Source: Vulcanococcus limneticus LL
GTDB taxonomy: Bacteria > Cyanobacteriota > Cyanobacteriia > PCC-6307 > Cyanobiaceae
DNA: 53,148 nucleotides
Direction of reading: 5' to 3'
NCBI RefSeq assembly: GCF_002252705.1
Contig: NZ_NQLA01000019.1
Coordinates: forward strand, 1-53,148
Below, in pieces: positions 45,168 through 53,148 of the stretch (positions are counted from its first letter, which is position 1; every line of letters starts with the position of its first letter). The notes under the pieces were generated by a model. It made no database searches and was not told the origin of the DNA. It was given only the letters and a program-made list of their open reading frames with translations. A program made the translations under genes and the position numbers.

Positions 45168-45779
45168 ATGACCCTCTCCACCCAGAGTCTGGTGCTGCCG
45201 GTGCGGCAGTACTACGTCCAGACCGACAGCCAACTGCCGGGCCAGGCCCTGCGCATGTGTTTCTCCTCCACCTGCGCCATGGCGGTGAAATACCTGCAGC
45301 CCAAGGCGCTGCTCGGCCCCAATGCCGACGACGCGTACCTGCGCACCGTGCAGCGCTACGGCGACACAACATCCCCAGAGGCGCAGATCGCCGCCTGCGC
45401 CGATTTCGGCGTGGTCGCCAGCTTCCGCACCGATGGCACCCAGGACCAGCTGCTGGAGGAACTGGAGGGGGGCTTTCCGGCGGCGACCGGCTTTCTGCAC
45501 CACGGCCCCTCCTCGGCCCCGCGGGGTGGTGGCCACTGGATCCTGGCGGTGGGCTACAAGCCGGGTTTCGGCGTGTTCAACGATCCCTACGGCGAACTCG
45601 ACAACCGCAACGGCGGCTACCTGCAGGTGGGTAGCGGCGGCCGGGCCGTGGCCTACAGCTGGCGCCACTGGCTGCCGCGCTGGCAGGTGGAGGGTCCGGC
45701 GGCTGGCTGGTGGATGCGCTTCCGCCCGGCCCCGTCCGGGGCACCCCCAGCTCAGCCGAGCGATGCCCGGCTCGCCTGA
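45168..45779 (+). CDS. C39-like cysteine peptidase family protein
   Basis: 203 residues from the ATG at 45168. The papain-like C39_2 pattern is visible: catalytic Cys31 in QALRMCFSSTCAMAVKYLQP, the His in GGHWILAVGYKPG, and the Asn/Asp in VFNDPYGELDN. No signal peptide or membrane helix is seen, unlike bacteriocin exporters with N-terminal C39 domains, so this is a soluble protein. The insertion RYGDTTSPEAQIAACADFGV fits the helix that positions substrate. The substrate is unknown. An ATG at 45096 would add 24 residues. Its 3' end overlaps the convergent peroxiredoxin gene by 28 bases. Confidence 0.75.
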   Translation: MTLSTQSLVLPVRQYYVQTDSQLPGQALRMCFSSTCAMAVKYLQPKALLGPNADDAYLRTVQRYGDTTSPEAQIAACADFGVVASFRTDGTQDQLLEELEGGFPAATGFLHHGPSSAPRGGGHWILAVGYKPGFGVFNDPYGELDNRNGGYLQVGSGGRAVAYSWRHWLPRWQVEGPAAGWWMRFRPAPSGAPPAQPSDARLA

Positions 45780-46324
45780 AGCCGCTCCAGCTCAGTGAGC
45801 ACCTCCTGGCTGTGGCCCGTGGGCCGCACCGCCACCCAGCGGGCCCGCAGCACCCCCTCCGGATCGATCAGAAAGGTGTGGCGCTGGGAAAAGGGGGCGA
45901 TCCAGGAGCCGTAGCGCTGGCTCACAGTGCCCCCTGGATCAGAGAGGAGGGGGAAGGCGAGATCCTCGCTGCCGCAGAAGGAGGCGTGGGAGTCCGGGTC
46001 ATCGGCGCTGATGCCGACCACGGTGGCGCCGCGGCGCCGGAAGGCCGCCAGATCCTTCTGGAAGCCCCGGGCCTCCAGGGTGCAGCCCCCTGTGAAGTCG
46101 CGCGGATAGAAATAGAGCACCAGCCACTGACCGGCGAAGTCGCCCAGGGCGCGATGGGCCTGGCGCACGGCGCTGCCCTCGGGCACCACGCCGTCGAGGT
46201 CGAAGGCCGGGGCGGGGTGATCGATCTCGGGCAGGACCCCACCAAGGGCAAGGGCCTGCGGCGCGAACGCCAGCAGGCCCAGGGATGCCAGGGTGAGGCC
46301 GCCGAGGAACTGGCGGCGCTGCAT
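45752..46324 (-). CDS. Tat-exported peroxiredoxin, PrxQ/BCP type
   Basis: 190 residues. The start MQRRQFLGG is a twin-arginine motif (RRxFL) followed by a hydrophobic core and AQALA cleavage region, so the enzyme is probably exported folded. The peroxidatic Cys is Cys81 in YPRDFTGGCTLEARGF. PrxQ proteins normally carry the resolving Cys five residues later; here that position is Arg86. The only other Cys is Cys117 (SHASFCGSEDLAFPLLSD). It would reduce peroxides in the lumen or periplasm, perhaps as a 1-Cys type or with Cys117 as resolver. rpmB lies 48 bases upstream of its start. Confidence 0.88.
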   Translation of the reverse strand: MQRRQFLGGLTLASLGLLAFAPQALALGGVLPEIDHPAPAFDLDGVVPEGSAVRQAHRALGDFAGQWLVLYFYPRDFTGGCTLEARGFQKDLAAFRRRGATVVGISADDPDSHASFCGSEDLAFPLLSDPGGTVSQRYGSWIAPFSQRHTFLIDPEGVLRARWVAVRPTGHSQEVLTELERLQASRASLG

Positions 46325-46372
46325 GGTGATACGTCTGAGAGCTCTGGAGCCGGAGACGACGGAACCGTTGGC

Positions 46373-46609
46373 TCAGATCTTGGCGAGGTTGATGCCCAGC
46401 TCCTTGGCATAGGCACCCAGACCCTTCTTCTGGATGGTCTTGAGGGCGCGGGTGGAGACGCGCAGCTTGATGAAACGGTTGCCCTCGGCCCACCAGAGGC
46501 GACGCTCCTGCAGGTTCACCTGCTGCAGCTTCTTGGTGCGCACGTGGGAGTGGCTGACGGCCATGCCGTTGTTGGCGCGCTTGCCGGTGAGTTGGCAGAC
46601 CCGGGACAT
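46373..46609 (-). CDS. rpmB: Ribosomal protein L28
   Basis: 78 residues from the ATG at 46609. The family pattern is complete: [39 protein letters not shown] and [20 protein letters not shown]28 is a large-subunit protein. Like some cyanobacterial forms it keeps a single N-terminal Cys (CQLTG) rather than a full zinc set. The 120 bases upstream contain no gene; a -10-like TACGAT lies about 70 bases before the start, but no strong -35 is seen. Confidence 0.96.
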   Translation of the reverse strand: MSRVCQLTGKRANNGMAVSHSHVRTKKLQQVNLQERRLWWAEGNRFIKLRVSTRALKTIQKKGLGAYAKELGINLAKI

Positions 46610-46731
46610 GACCTTCAACCGAAGAAAAACATTGCAGGCCGTGGCCTACTGGGGGATCGTATCAAACAGGAGATCACCACCGGCTGAACGCCAATCGTGC
46701 GCCATTCGAACGCCGGGGATCACCCAGGGGC

Positions 46732-47763
46732 TCACAGCGGCCCCAAGCGGCAGCGCTCCCCTGAGCTGGCATCGAACCACAGCTCCCGATCGACCCGCCA
46801 GCTCACCTCGAGCGGCTCCTCAAGGGTCTGGTCCGCACCACAGAGCAGCTTGAGCGGGCCCCGGCTGCTCTCCAGCCACAGGAGTTGCTGGGCCCCCAGC
46901 CACTCGCGCTGCCGCAGCTGCACCGGCAGCCCTCCCTGGCTCACCAGCTGCAGGTGCTCGGGTCGCAGGGCGAGCTGGCGACCCGCCTCAGCCGCCAGCA
47001 GATTGATGGCGGGACGCCCCAGGAAGCTCGCCACAAAGAGGTTGGCGGGATCGTGGTAGAGCGCGTGGGGGGTGCCGAGTTGCTGCAGACGCCCCTGGTG
47101 CAGCACCGCGATGCGATCGGCCAGCCCGAGGGCCTCCTGCTGGTCGTGGGTGACGTAGATGGCCGGATGGCCGCTGCCCCGCAGCAGCTGCCTCAGCTCC
47201 GGCCGCAGGGCATCGCGCAGCTGGGCATCGAGGTTGCTCATCGGTTCATCCAGCAGCATCAGCTGCGGCTGGCGCAGCAGGGCCCTGGCCAGGGCCACCC
47301 GCTGCCGTTGCCCGCCCGAGAGCTGGGCCGGCCTGCGCAGCTCGAGCCCCTGCAGCTGCAGCAGGTCGATCACCGCCGCGATGCGATCGCGCCGCTGGGC
47401 CGCCGGCATACCCCGCACCTCCAGCCCCAGCTCCAGGTTTCCCACCACCGTGAGGTGGGGGTAGAGGGCGTAGCTCTGGAACACCATCGCCACTTGGCGG
47501 GCCCCCGCTGGCTCCGCCGTGATCTCCCGCCCGTTGAGCAGGATGCGGCCGCTGCTCACCGGGTCGAGGCCCGCCAGCAGCCGCAGGGTGGTGGTCTTGC
47601 CGCAGCCGCTGGGACCCAGCAGGGCCAGCACCTCCCCCGGGGCGACCTGCAGGCTCAGGTCCTCCAGCAGCGCCCGCCCAGCCTGGTGACGGCACAGCCG
47701 CTGCAGCTCCAGCCCGCTCATCGCCGCGTCCGCCTCACCAGCCTGGGGCCGCCGCGTCTCCAT
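46732..47763 (-). CDS. Sugar/osmolyte ABC importer, ATP-binding protein (MalK/GgtA type)
   Basis: 343 residues from the ATG at 47763, preceded by AGGGG. Walker A GPSGCGKTTTLRLLAGLDPV, Q-loop FQSYALYPHLTVVGN, signature LSGGQRQRVALARAL, Walker B LMLLDEPMSNLDA and the H-loop YVTHDQQEALGLADRIAVL are all intact. The C-terminal 100 residues form a TOBE/OB regulatory region as in MalK, UgpC and GgtA. The start codon lies one base after the stop of the upstream permease, so translation is coupled. In marine Synechococcus a similar set imports glucosylglycerol or related compatible solutes (ggtABCD); the substrate here is not proved. Confidence 0.9.
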   Translation of the reverse strand: METRRPQAGEADAAMSGLELQRLCRHQAGRALLEDLSLQVAPGEVLALLGPSGCGKTTTLRLLAGLDPVSSGRILLNGREITAEPAGARQVAMVFQSYALYPHLTVVGNLELGLEVRGMPAAQRRDRIAAVIDLLQLQGLELRRPAQLSGGQRQRVALARALLRQPQLMLLDEPMSNLDAQLRDALRPELRQLLRGSGHPAIYVTHDQQEALGLADRIAVLHQGRLQQLGTPHALYHDPANLFVASFLGRPAINLLAAEAGRQLALRPEHLQLVSQGGLPVQLRQREWLGAQQLLWLESSRGPLKLLCGADQTLEEPLEVSWRVDRELWFDASSGERCRLGPL

Positions 47764-47764
47764 C

Positions 47765-48589
47765 TCATCCCCTCACGGAGCCCTGGGTGAGGCCGCTCAC
47801 GATCTGGCGCTGGAACAGCAGAACAAGGGCCAGCAAAGGCAGGCTGCCCAGCACCGTGGCGGCGGCGTAGGCCCCGTAGGGCACGGCATACACCGAGGAG
47901 CCGGCGATCCGGGCCATGGCGGTGGGCAGGGTGAGCAGCTCGGCCCTGCTGATCCAGGTGAGGGCGATCGGGTACTCGTTCCAGCTGAACAGGAACACGA
48001 GGATCGCGGTGCTGGCGATGGCCGGTGCCAGCAGCGGCAGCAGCACCCGCCGCAGGCGCTGCCCCAGGTTCAGCCCCTCCAGCCGCGCCGCATCCTCCAG
48101 GTCGGGCGGCAGATCGGCCAGGGCCGCCCGCAGCAGCAGCACCGCCAGCGGCAGGGACAGGCCCGCGTAGGGCACCGCCAGGGCCAGCAGCTGGTTGCCC
48201 CAGCCCAGGGCACGGGCCAGCTCCAGCAGGGCCAGAAACAGGAGTACATAGGGGAACTTCGCCGCCGCCAGCAACAGCAGGGTGATCAGTCGCTGCAGCC
48301 GCAACCCCTGCTGCTGCAGGCCGTAGGCCGCCGGGATGGCCAGGGCCAGGGTGAGTCCCGTGCTGGCGCCACCCACCAGGGCGCTGTTGAGCAGGTAGCG
48401 CCAGAACGGCGGTTGGCCCAGCAGCACCTGCCGGTAGTTGGCCAGGGTCCAGCCACTCAGCCAGGCCGCCGGTGTTGGGGCTACAAGGGCTTCCGGCGTG
48501 CGCAGGGAGGTGAGCAGCTGCCACAACAGGGGCAGCAGGCTCCACAGCAGGGCCCCCAGCAGCAGCAGGGGGTGGGGAGGGCGTCTCAT
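47765..48589 (-). CDS. Sugar/osmolyte ABC importer permease, MalG/GgtD type
   Basis: 274 residues with six predicted helices and the EAA-like cytoplasmic loop ( LEDAARLEGLNLGQRLRRVL then LPLLAPAIASTAILVFLFSW ). The stretch FSWNEYPIALTWISRAELLT is diagnostic of the MalG branch. It overlaps the other permease by four bases (ATGA) and leads into the ATPase gene. It forms the membrane channel with the MalF-type partner. Confidence 0.88.
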   Translation of the reverse strand: MRRPPHPLLLLGALLWSLLPLLWQLLTSLRTPEALVAPTPAAWLSGWTLANYRQVLLGQPPFWRYLLNSALVGGASTGLTLALAIPAAYGLQQQGLRLQRLITLLLLAAAKFPYVLLFLALLELARALGWGNQLLALAVPYAGLSLPLAVLLLRAALADLPPDLEDAARLEGLNLGQRLRRVLLPLLAPAIASTAILVFLFSWNEYPIALTWISRAELLTLPTAMARIAGSSVYAVPYGAYAAATVLGSLPLLALVLLFQRQIVSGLTQGSVRG

Positions 48590-49443
48590 CGCAGCGTCCC
48601 CTGCCAGCCGCGCCGGAGCAGCAGCAGCCCTGAGGTCAGCAGCAGCACCAGCAGGAACATACCCAGCATCACCGTGGCGCTATAGCCGAAATCGAGAAAC
48701 CGCATGCCGTTGAGGTAGGCATAGAGCCCCAGGCTCTCGGTGCTGCTGGCCGGCCCACCCCCGGTGAGCACCTGAATCAGATCAAACACCCCCAGGGCCT
48801 GGGCCAGGCGGAATAGGGCGGCGAGCAGCAGGTAGGGGGCCAGCAGCGGCAGGGTGAGGCGCCACAGCCGCTGGAGCGGGCCGGCACCCTCCAGCAGGAG
48901 GGCCTCCTCCAGCTCGGGCGGGATCGTCTGCAGCCCCGCCAGCAACAGCAGGGCCACAAAGGGCGTGCTCTTCCATACATCCGCCAGCACCGTGAACAGC
49001 CAGGTGGTGGCGGGGGTGGAGAGGAAGCCGTAGGGGCTGCCGCCCAAGCCCTGGATCAGGCGGTTGAGTGGGCCATAGGGATCGTTGAGCAACCAGCGCC
49101 AGCCCAGGGCCATCACCGTGGTGGGCAGGGCCCAGGGGAGCAGCACGGCCGCCCGCACTGCCCCGCGCTGCCGCAGCGGCTGGTGCAGCAGCAGGGCCAG
49201 CGCCAGCCCAAGCAGCAGCTCCAGGCTGAGGGACACGCCGGCGAAGCGCAGGGTCTGCAGCGTGTCCTGCCAGAAGCGCCCGTCACTCAGCAGCCGCTGC
49301 CAGTTGGCTCCGCCATTGGCCAGCGGCACCAGCCCCGTGAGCACCGAGGCGGCATGGCCGCTCAGCCAGGCGTAGCGCAGCAGGGGCCAGAGGAACACCA
49401 CCCCCACCAGCAGGAGAGCCGGCGCCAGCAGCAGCAGGCTCAT
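48586..49443 (-). CDS. Sugar/osmolyte ABC importer permease, MalF/GgtC type
   Basis: 285 residues with about six helices (LLLLAPALLLVGVVFLWPLL ... LSLELLLGLALALLLHQPLR ... AVLLPWALPTTVMALGWRWL). The coupling loop is LEEALLLEGAGPLQRLWRLT, a slightly degenerate EAA motif, and FDLIQVLTGGGPASSTESLG matches the MalF-branch tail. The gene overlaps both neighbours by four bases as ATGA. It lacks the extended periplasmic loop of E. coli MalF. Confidence 0.88.
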   Translation of the reverse strand: MSLLLLAPALLLVGVVFLWPLLRYAWLSGHAASVLTGLVPLANGGANWQRLLSDGRFWQDTLQTLRFAGVSLSLELLLGLALALLLHQPLRQRGAVRAAVLLPWALPTTVMALGWRWLLNDPYGPLNRLIQGLGGSPYGFLSTPATTWLFTVLADVWKSTPFVALLLLAGLQTIPPELEEALLLEGAGPLQRLWRLTLPLLAPYLLLAALFRLAQALGVFDLIQVLTGGGPASSTESLGLYAYLNGMRFLDFGYSATVMLGMFLLVLLLTSGLLLLRRGWQGTLR

Positions 49444-50735
49444 GGCGTCTCCCCCGCCGCCTGCAGGATCAGGGCGCTCTGGCGCTGGGCGCGTGCCATG
49501 GCCAGAGCCGCCGGCTGGTCGTCGCTCAGCAGGGCCGAGAGCTGGCGCTGCAGGGCATCGCTCAGCTGGGCGTAGACGGGCGTGAGCGGTCGCAGTTCGG
49601 CGTGCAGCAGGCCCTGGCGCAGCGCGGGCAGGAGGGGCAGGGCGGCCTCCAGGCTCGGGTCCTCCAGCAGCGATGTCCAGACCGGGGTGTAGCCGTAGCG
49701 GATCGCCAGCTGCCGGCCCACCGCCTCGCTGGTGAACCAGCGCAGCACCTCCGCCGCCTCGCGAGGGTGGCGGGAGCCCTTCAGCAGGGAGAAGCCCCAG
49801 CTGCCCTGGGTGGCGGCGGCCTGCTCGCCGGGAACCGCCACCAAGGGCGCCACCCCCACCCGGCCGGCCACGGCACTGCCGGGCCTGGTCAGTTCCCGCC
49901 AGGCGTAGGGCCAGTTGCGCATGAAGGCGGCCTCCCCCGCGCCGAAGATCTGCAGCGCTTCCGCCTCCGACACCGTGGCCACGGCCCGGGGGGTGATGCC
50001 CTGCCGCACCAGGCCGCTGAGCCAGTTGGCGGCGGCGATCGCCTCGGGTGACTGCAGCGCCGGTTGGGGGGCCTGGCCCGCGTCGTGCTGCAGCCACTGC
50101 CCGCCGAAGCCCCGCAGCACCTCCAGAAATACGCAGCTGAGCCCCTCGTACTGGCGCCCCTGCCACACGTAGCCCCAGCTCACCGCGCCACGCCGCTGCA
50201 GTCCGCGGGCGATTGTCTCCAGCTCAGTGGTGGTTCGCGGTGGCGCCGCCATCAGATCGGTGCGCCAGTACAGCAGGCCCATGTCGGCGAGCAGGGGCAG
50301 CCGCCAGAGATGGCCTGCGAAGGCGTTGCCCGCCTGGGCACCTGGGGCCATGCCGGCCAGGGCCTGATCCCCCAGCAGGGGTTCCAGGGGCTCCAGCCAC
50401 CCGGCCGCCGCATACTTCGGCGTCCAGGTCACATCCATCAGCAGCAGGTCGTAGGGGGCATCCCCGAGCAGCAGGCTGCTGATGGCCAGGTCCGAGAGGG
50501 CCTCGGTGTCGAGGGGGCCACGGCTCACCGCGATCTGAACGCTGCGGTGGTCGCGGTTGAACTGCTGCACCAGCTCCGCCGTGGCATCGGCGAAGGGGGC
50601 TGGCATCAGCACCCCCACGGTCACACGGCGGGCTCGGGCCAGGGCCAGGCCACCGGCGAGGGCCAGCCAGAAGGCGAGTACGACGGCGATCAGCCGTCGC
50701 GCCGGGTTCGGCAGGGGTGGAAACCAGCCCGTCAA
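49440..50735 (-). CDS. Sugar/osmolyte-binding protein of ABC importer (GgtB type)
   Basis: 431 residues from a TTG at 50735. A signal sequence (RLIAVVLAFWLALAGGLALA) precedes a solute-binding fold of the SBP_bac_1 cluster: VTVGVLMPAPFADATAELVQ, FNRDHRSVQIAVSRGP, PYDLLLMDVTWTPKYAAAG, and the C-terminal HPREAAEVLRWFTSEAVGRQ. There is no lipobox Cys, so it may be soluble or anchored by the uncleaved helix. The gene starts five bases after the htpG stop on the same strand and overlaps the permease by four bases. The start codon choice is forced: the nearby ATG at 50740 runs into a stop at once. Confidence 0.88.
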   Translation of the reverse strand: MTGWFPPLPNPARRLIAVVLAFWLALAGGLALARARRVTVGVLMPAPFADATAELVQQFNRDHRSVQIAVSRGPLDTEALSDLAISSLLLGDAPYDLLLMDVTWTPKYAAAGWLEPLEPLLGDQALAGMAPGAQAGNAFAGHLWRLPLLADMGLLYWRTDLMAAPPRTTTELETIARGLQRRGAVSWGYVWQGRQYEGLSCVFLEVLRGFGGQWLQHDAGQAPQPALQSPEAIAAANWLSGLVRQGITPRAVATVSEAEALQIFGAGEAAFMRNWPYAWRELTRPGSAVAGRVGVAPLVAVPGEQAAATQGSWGFSLLKGSRHPREAAEVLRWFTSEAVGRQLAIRYGYTPVWTSLLEDPSLEAALPLLPALRQGLLHAELRPLTPVYAQLSDALQRQLSALLSDDQPAALAMARAQRQSALILQAAGETP

Positions 50736-50739
50736 GCCA

Positions 50740-52662
50740 TCAGAGGCCGCGCTCCATCAGCTTGCCCATCAGATCGCAGCTGCGCTGCTGGAAGCCGGCC
50801 AGCTGGTTGGGCTCCAGGCCGCCCACCGCGAGGCGCGCCGTCTCATAGAGGTGACGGCTCAGGTCATCCGCCAGCTGCTGGCTGGGGGAGCTGGCGCCGG
50901 CGCCGGTGATCACGGACCCGGCGGACAGCTTGAGCAGGCCCTCCACGAGCTTGTGCCGGCGGTTCACCAGCAGCACGTGGTGGTCGGGCAGGCCGGGCAG
51001 GCGCTGCTCCATCAGGGCGCCCATGTCGTTGAGGCGGCGCATCTGCTCCGGCAGCAGGATCAGGGCGGCCGGGGCGTTGTCGCCCTTGAGGGCCTGCACC
51101 TGGATCGTCACCTTGTCGTTGGCCAGGGCGCCCTTGAACAGGTCCCGCAGTTTTTCGGAGCTGTCCTTGCCGTCGGCGTCTGCCAGTTCGCTCTCCTGCT
51201 CCTGCAGGGAGTCGTCGAGCTCGGCGTCCACCCGCTGGAACTTCAGCTCGCTGTGGCGGTATTCGAGCCAGGGGATGAACTGGGTGTCGATGAAGGTGTC
51301 GGCCAGCAGCACTTCGGCGCCCTGGCTCTTCCACAGGGCCAGGGCGCCGGCCTGGCCGGCCTCATCGGTGCAGTAGAGGACCCGCGTGTCGGCGGCGGCA
51401 TCCAGGCGGCTGCGGTAGCCCGCCAGGGTGGTGTAGGCCCTGCCGGCCTCGCCGGGGATCGGGTCGGGGTTGGCCAGCTCCGCCTCGCCACCTTCCTGGG
51501 CGGCGGCGGTGGTGCCGAACAGCACCAGATCGGCCACCTGATCAGCGAATTTCTCATCCTCCATGGCTCCGATCTTGATGAAGGGCGCCAGGGATTCCCA
51601 GATCTCGGCGTAGCGCTTCGGATCGTCTCGGTGCAGCTGCTTCAGCCGATCACCCACCTTCTTGGCCACGAAGCCGCCGATCGACCGCACGCGCCGATCG
51701 GTCTGCAGGGCCGAGCGGCTCACATTCAGGGGGATGTCAGGCGAATCGATCACGCCGCGCAGGGGCAGCAGGTAGCGGGGCACCACCTCCTTGATCGAAT
51801 CCGACACGAACACGTTGTTGCAGTAGAGCCTGATCTCGCCCTTCTCCCAGTCGGCGCGGCCAGTGGATTTGGGGAAGAACAGGATGCCCTGCAGGTTGTA
51901 GGGGTAGTCGGTGTTGAGGTGCACCCAGAGCAACGGGTCACCCTGGAAGGGATAGAGGTAGCGGTAGAGCTCGATGTAGTCGTTGTCGGTGAGGTCGCGC
52001 GGGCTCTTACGCCAGGGGGCCTCGCGCCTGTTCACCGTTTCACCTTCCAGCTGCACTTCCACTGGCAGGAAGTCGCAGTAGGTGGTGATCAGGGTGCGGA
52101 TACGGGAGGGCTCGATGTATTCGAGCTCCTCCTCCATCAGGTGCAGGATCACATCGGTGCCGGGCTCGCTGCGCTCGGCGCCCTCGAGGCTGAAGTTGGG
52201 GGAGCCATCGCAACTCCAGCGCACGGCCTCGGAGCCCTCGCGGGCGGAGCGGCTCACCAGCTCCACCTGCTTGGCCACCATGAAGCTGGAGTAGAAGCCC
52301 AGGCCGAAGTGGCCGATGATGGCGTCGCTCTCCTGCTTGTATTTCTCCAGGAAGTCTTCGGCGCTGGAGAAGGCCACCTGGTTGATGTAGCGCTTCACCT
52401 CATCGGCGCTCATGCCGATGCCGTTGTCGGAGATGGTGAGGGTCTTGGCCTCGCGGTCGATGCGGATCTGGATCCTGCCTTCAGGGCCCTCCGTGCAGTC
52501 GCCGGCCATGGCGGCCATGCGCCGCTTGCTGATGGCATCGACGCCATTGCTCACCAATTCCCGCAGGAACACCTCGTGGCCGGAATAAACGGCCTTCTTG
52601 ATGATCGGGAAGATGTTCTCGGTGTGGATCTGAATCTGGCCCTGTTCTTCCAGCACCGCCAT
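50740..52662 (-). CDS. htpG: Hsp90-family chaperone HtpG
   Basis: 640 residues. The GHKL ATPase motifs are FLRELVSNGVDAISKRRMAA (Asn and Asp of motif N), ISDNGIGMSADEVKRY and IIGHFGLGFYSSFMVAKQVE. The middle domain carries the catalytic Arg region (YCNNVFVSDSIKEVVPRYLL then GVIDSPDIPLNVSRSALQTD). The C-terminal dimerisation domain ends in a polar tail. In cyanobacteria HtpG supports stress tolerance and phycobilisome assembly. It is directly followed by the ABC importer genes, so the five may form one transcript. Confidence 0.95.
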   Translation of the reverse strand: MAVLEEQGQIQIHTENIFPIIKKAVYSGHEVFLRELVSNGVDAISKRRMAAMAGDCTEGPEGRIQIRIDREAKTLTISDNGIGMSADEVKRYINQVAFSSAEDFLEKYKQESDAIIGHFGLGFYSSFMVAKQVELVSRSAREGSEAVRWSCDGSPNFSLEGAERSEPGTDVILHLMEEELEYIEPSRIRTLITTYCDFLPVEVQLEGETVNRREAPWRKSPRDLTDNDYIELYRYLYPFQGDPLLWVHLNTDYPYNLQGILFFPKSTGRADWEKGEIRLYCNNVFVSDSIKEVVPRYLLPLRGVIDSPDIPLNVSRSALQTDRRVRSIGGFVAKKVGDRLKQLHRDDPKRYAEIWESLAPFIKIGAMEDEKFADQVADLVLFGTTAAAQEGGEAELANPDPIPGEAGRAYTTLAGYRSRLDAAADTRVLYCTDEAGQAGALALWKSQGAEVLLADTFIDTQFIPWLEYRHSELKFQRVDAELDDSLQEQESELADADGKDSSEKLRDLFKGALANDKVTIQVQALKGDNAPAALILLPEQMRRLNDMGALMEQRLPGLPDHHVLLVNRRHKLVEGLLKLSAGSVITGAGASSPSQQLADDLSRHLYETARLAVGGLEPNQLAGFQQRSCDLMGKLMERGL

Positions 52663-52786
52663 GGCAGCCCTCGCGTGGTCTGGTGCGACCGTAGGGGCCG
52701 CCGGCCGCCGGTCTCAACGGCGGCGAGGGAGGGGTCCCCGAACAGGCCGGGCCCGAGGCCACCACGTCTGAGGCAGGCCTGGGCCC

Positions 52787-53044
52787 ATGCGGCCTCCCGC
52801 TGCGCTCGCTCGCGAGAGCCTGCTCGTTGGGCTGCTGGCGCTTCTGGCCGTCTGGGTGAGCCAGCACAGCCGCTCGATTGTCTTGGACAACCAGGTCCTG
52901 ATGAGCCCCAGCCTGGGGGTGTTCGCCCTGCTGGAATTCGGCTGGCTGGGGCTGCCGGTGGGGATCGCCCACCCCTCTGCACCGCGTTGCCGTGGGGCCA
53001 ACGATGGCGGCTGCAACCAAATGGGCCCGAGTGAGGTGCGCTAA
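52787..53044 (+). CDS. Possible small membrane protein
   Basis: The frame from the ATG at 52787 gives 85 residues. The first half has two hydrophobic segments (LLVGLLALLAVWVSQHSRSI and LGVFALLEFGWLGLPVGIAH), typical of a small two-helix membrane protein; the tail (SAPRCRGANDGGC) is unlike the rest and may reflect a frameshift or an artefact. No family is recognised. It is divergent from htpG with 124 bases between starts. Confidence 0.4.
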   Translation: MRPPAALARESLLVGLLALLAVWVSQHSRSIVLDNQVLMSPSLGVFALLEFGWLGLPVGIAHPSAPRCRGANDGGCNQMGPSEVR

Positions 53045-53148
53045 CCGCCGGCCCTGCAGGGGCTTGGCAGGGGGTGGAGCATGGGTGTGAGGTGCCTGCG
53101 CAGGCGCCGCAGGCTGCGCCGCTCGGCGTTCTGCACCTGGTTTTTGTT
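53041..53148 (-). CDS. C-terminal fragment of a possible gene running off the window
   Basis: On the minus strand the last 108 bases are open in one frame and end in TAG at 53041-53043. They encode 35 residues rich in Arg and Leu (NQVQNAERRSLRRLRRHLTP and onward). The basic, helical look suggests a real C-terminus, but without the rest of the gene this cannot be decided. It overlaps the stop of the possible gene ending at 53044. Confidence 0.25.
   Translation of the reverse strand, partial: NKNQVQNAERRSLRRLRRHLTPMLHPLPSPCRAGG

Overview
The window comes from the chromosome of a high-GC picocyanobacterium of the Synechococcus/Cyanobium type. The evidence is a set of genes typical of oxygenic phototrophs: petN (cytochrome b6f), psaK (photosystem I), thf1/psb29, a YggT/Ycf19-type gene, a Ycf49-like DUF2499 gene, DUF1830 and DUF3593 genes, cofH, and repeated copies of the cyanobacterial palindrome GCGATCGC. 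The lineage is inferred from gene content. No rRNA, tRNA, CRISPR array, insertion sequence or prophage was recognised.

Layout. 1-0.7 kb: remains of a minus-strand MNT/HEPN toxin-antitoxin pair, both genes broken. 0.8-5.1 kb: a plus-strand run starting with an Anbu (proteasome-like) peptidase, then a membrane protein, a secreted protein and a membrane-anchored beta-propeller. 5.1-8.5 kb: lipoprotein, 2-oxoglutarate/Fe dioxygenase, cupin, mscL and several tiny genes, one NblA-like. 8.9-9.25 kb: a small proline-rich gene whose promoter overlaps a textbook cyanobacterial LexA (SOS) box. 9.3-12.2 kb: recQ, divergent from an orphan MalF-type sugar permease. 12.2-15.4 kb: purK flanked by two paralogous membrane/J-like genes, the first of them a pseudogene. 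15.4-19.5 kb: DUF2103 gene, clpS, and a tightly coupled chain petN, 49-aa membrane protein, cofH, membrane protein. 19.5-23.8 kb: thf1, clpP-DUF2256 with a terminator, ftsH, DUF1830. 23.9-29.4 kb: FtsX/MacB-type permease, pyruvate kinase, MazG-like pyrophosphohydrolase, Thivi_2564-type membrane protein, ycf19-like, scpB. 29.4-34.7 kb: ilvA divergent from dxs, a geranylgeranyl-reductase-family flavoprotein, and psaK with its terminator. 34.7-36.5 kb: a GluR0-like ligand-gated channel with DUF3593 and DUF2499 genes. 36.7-46.6 kb: membrane protein, a 963-aa hydrolase-like fusion, an MscS channel, an EF-hand-like secreted protein, csaB, an oxidoreductase, a C39-like peptidase, a Tat-targeted peroxiredoxin and rpmB. 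46.7-52.7 kb: a complete sugar/osmolyte ABC importer directly behind htpG.

Themes. Protein quality control is heavily represented (Anbu, ClpS, ClpP, FtsH, HtpG, J-like proteins, Thf1). Membrane-tension and ion channels recur (MscL, MscS, GluR0-like). Isoprenoid supply (dxs) sits next to a prenyl-reductase-like flavoprotein. The observations I rate highest are the SOS-box-controlled small gene at 8963-9250, the GluR0-like channel whose selectivity filter reads Gly-Pro-Gly, and the 963-aa fusion protein. The paired J-like paralogs and the orphan Anbu also merit attention. Function assignments rest on motif recognition and memory of families; no database search was possible.
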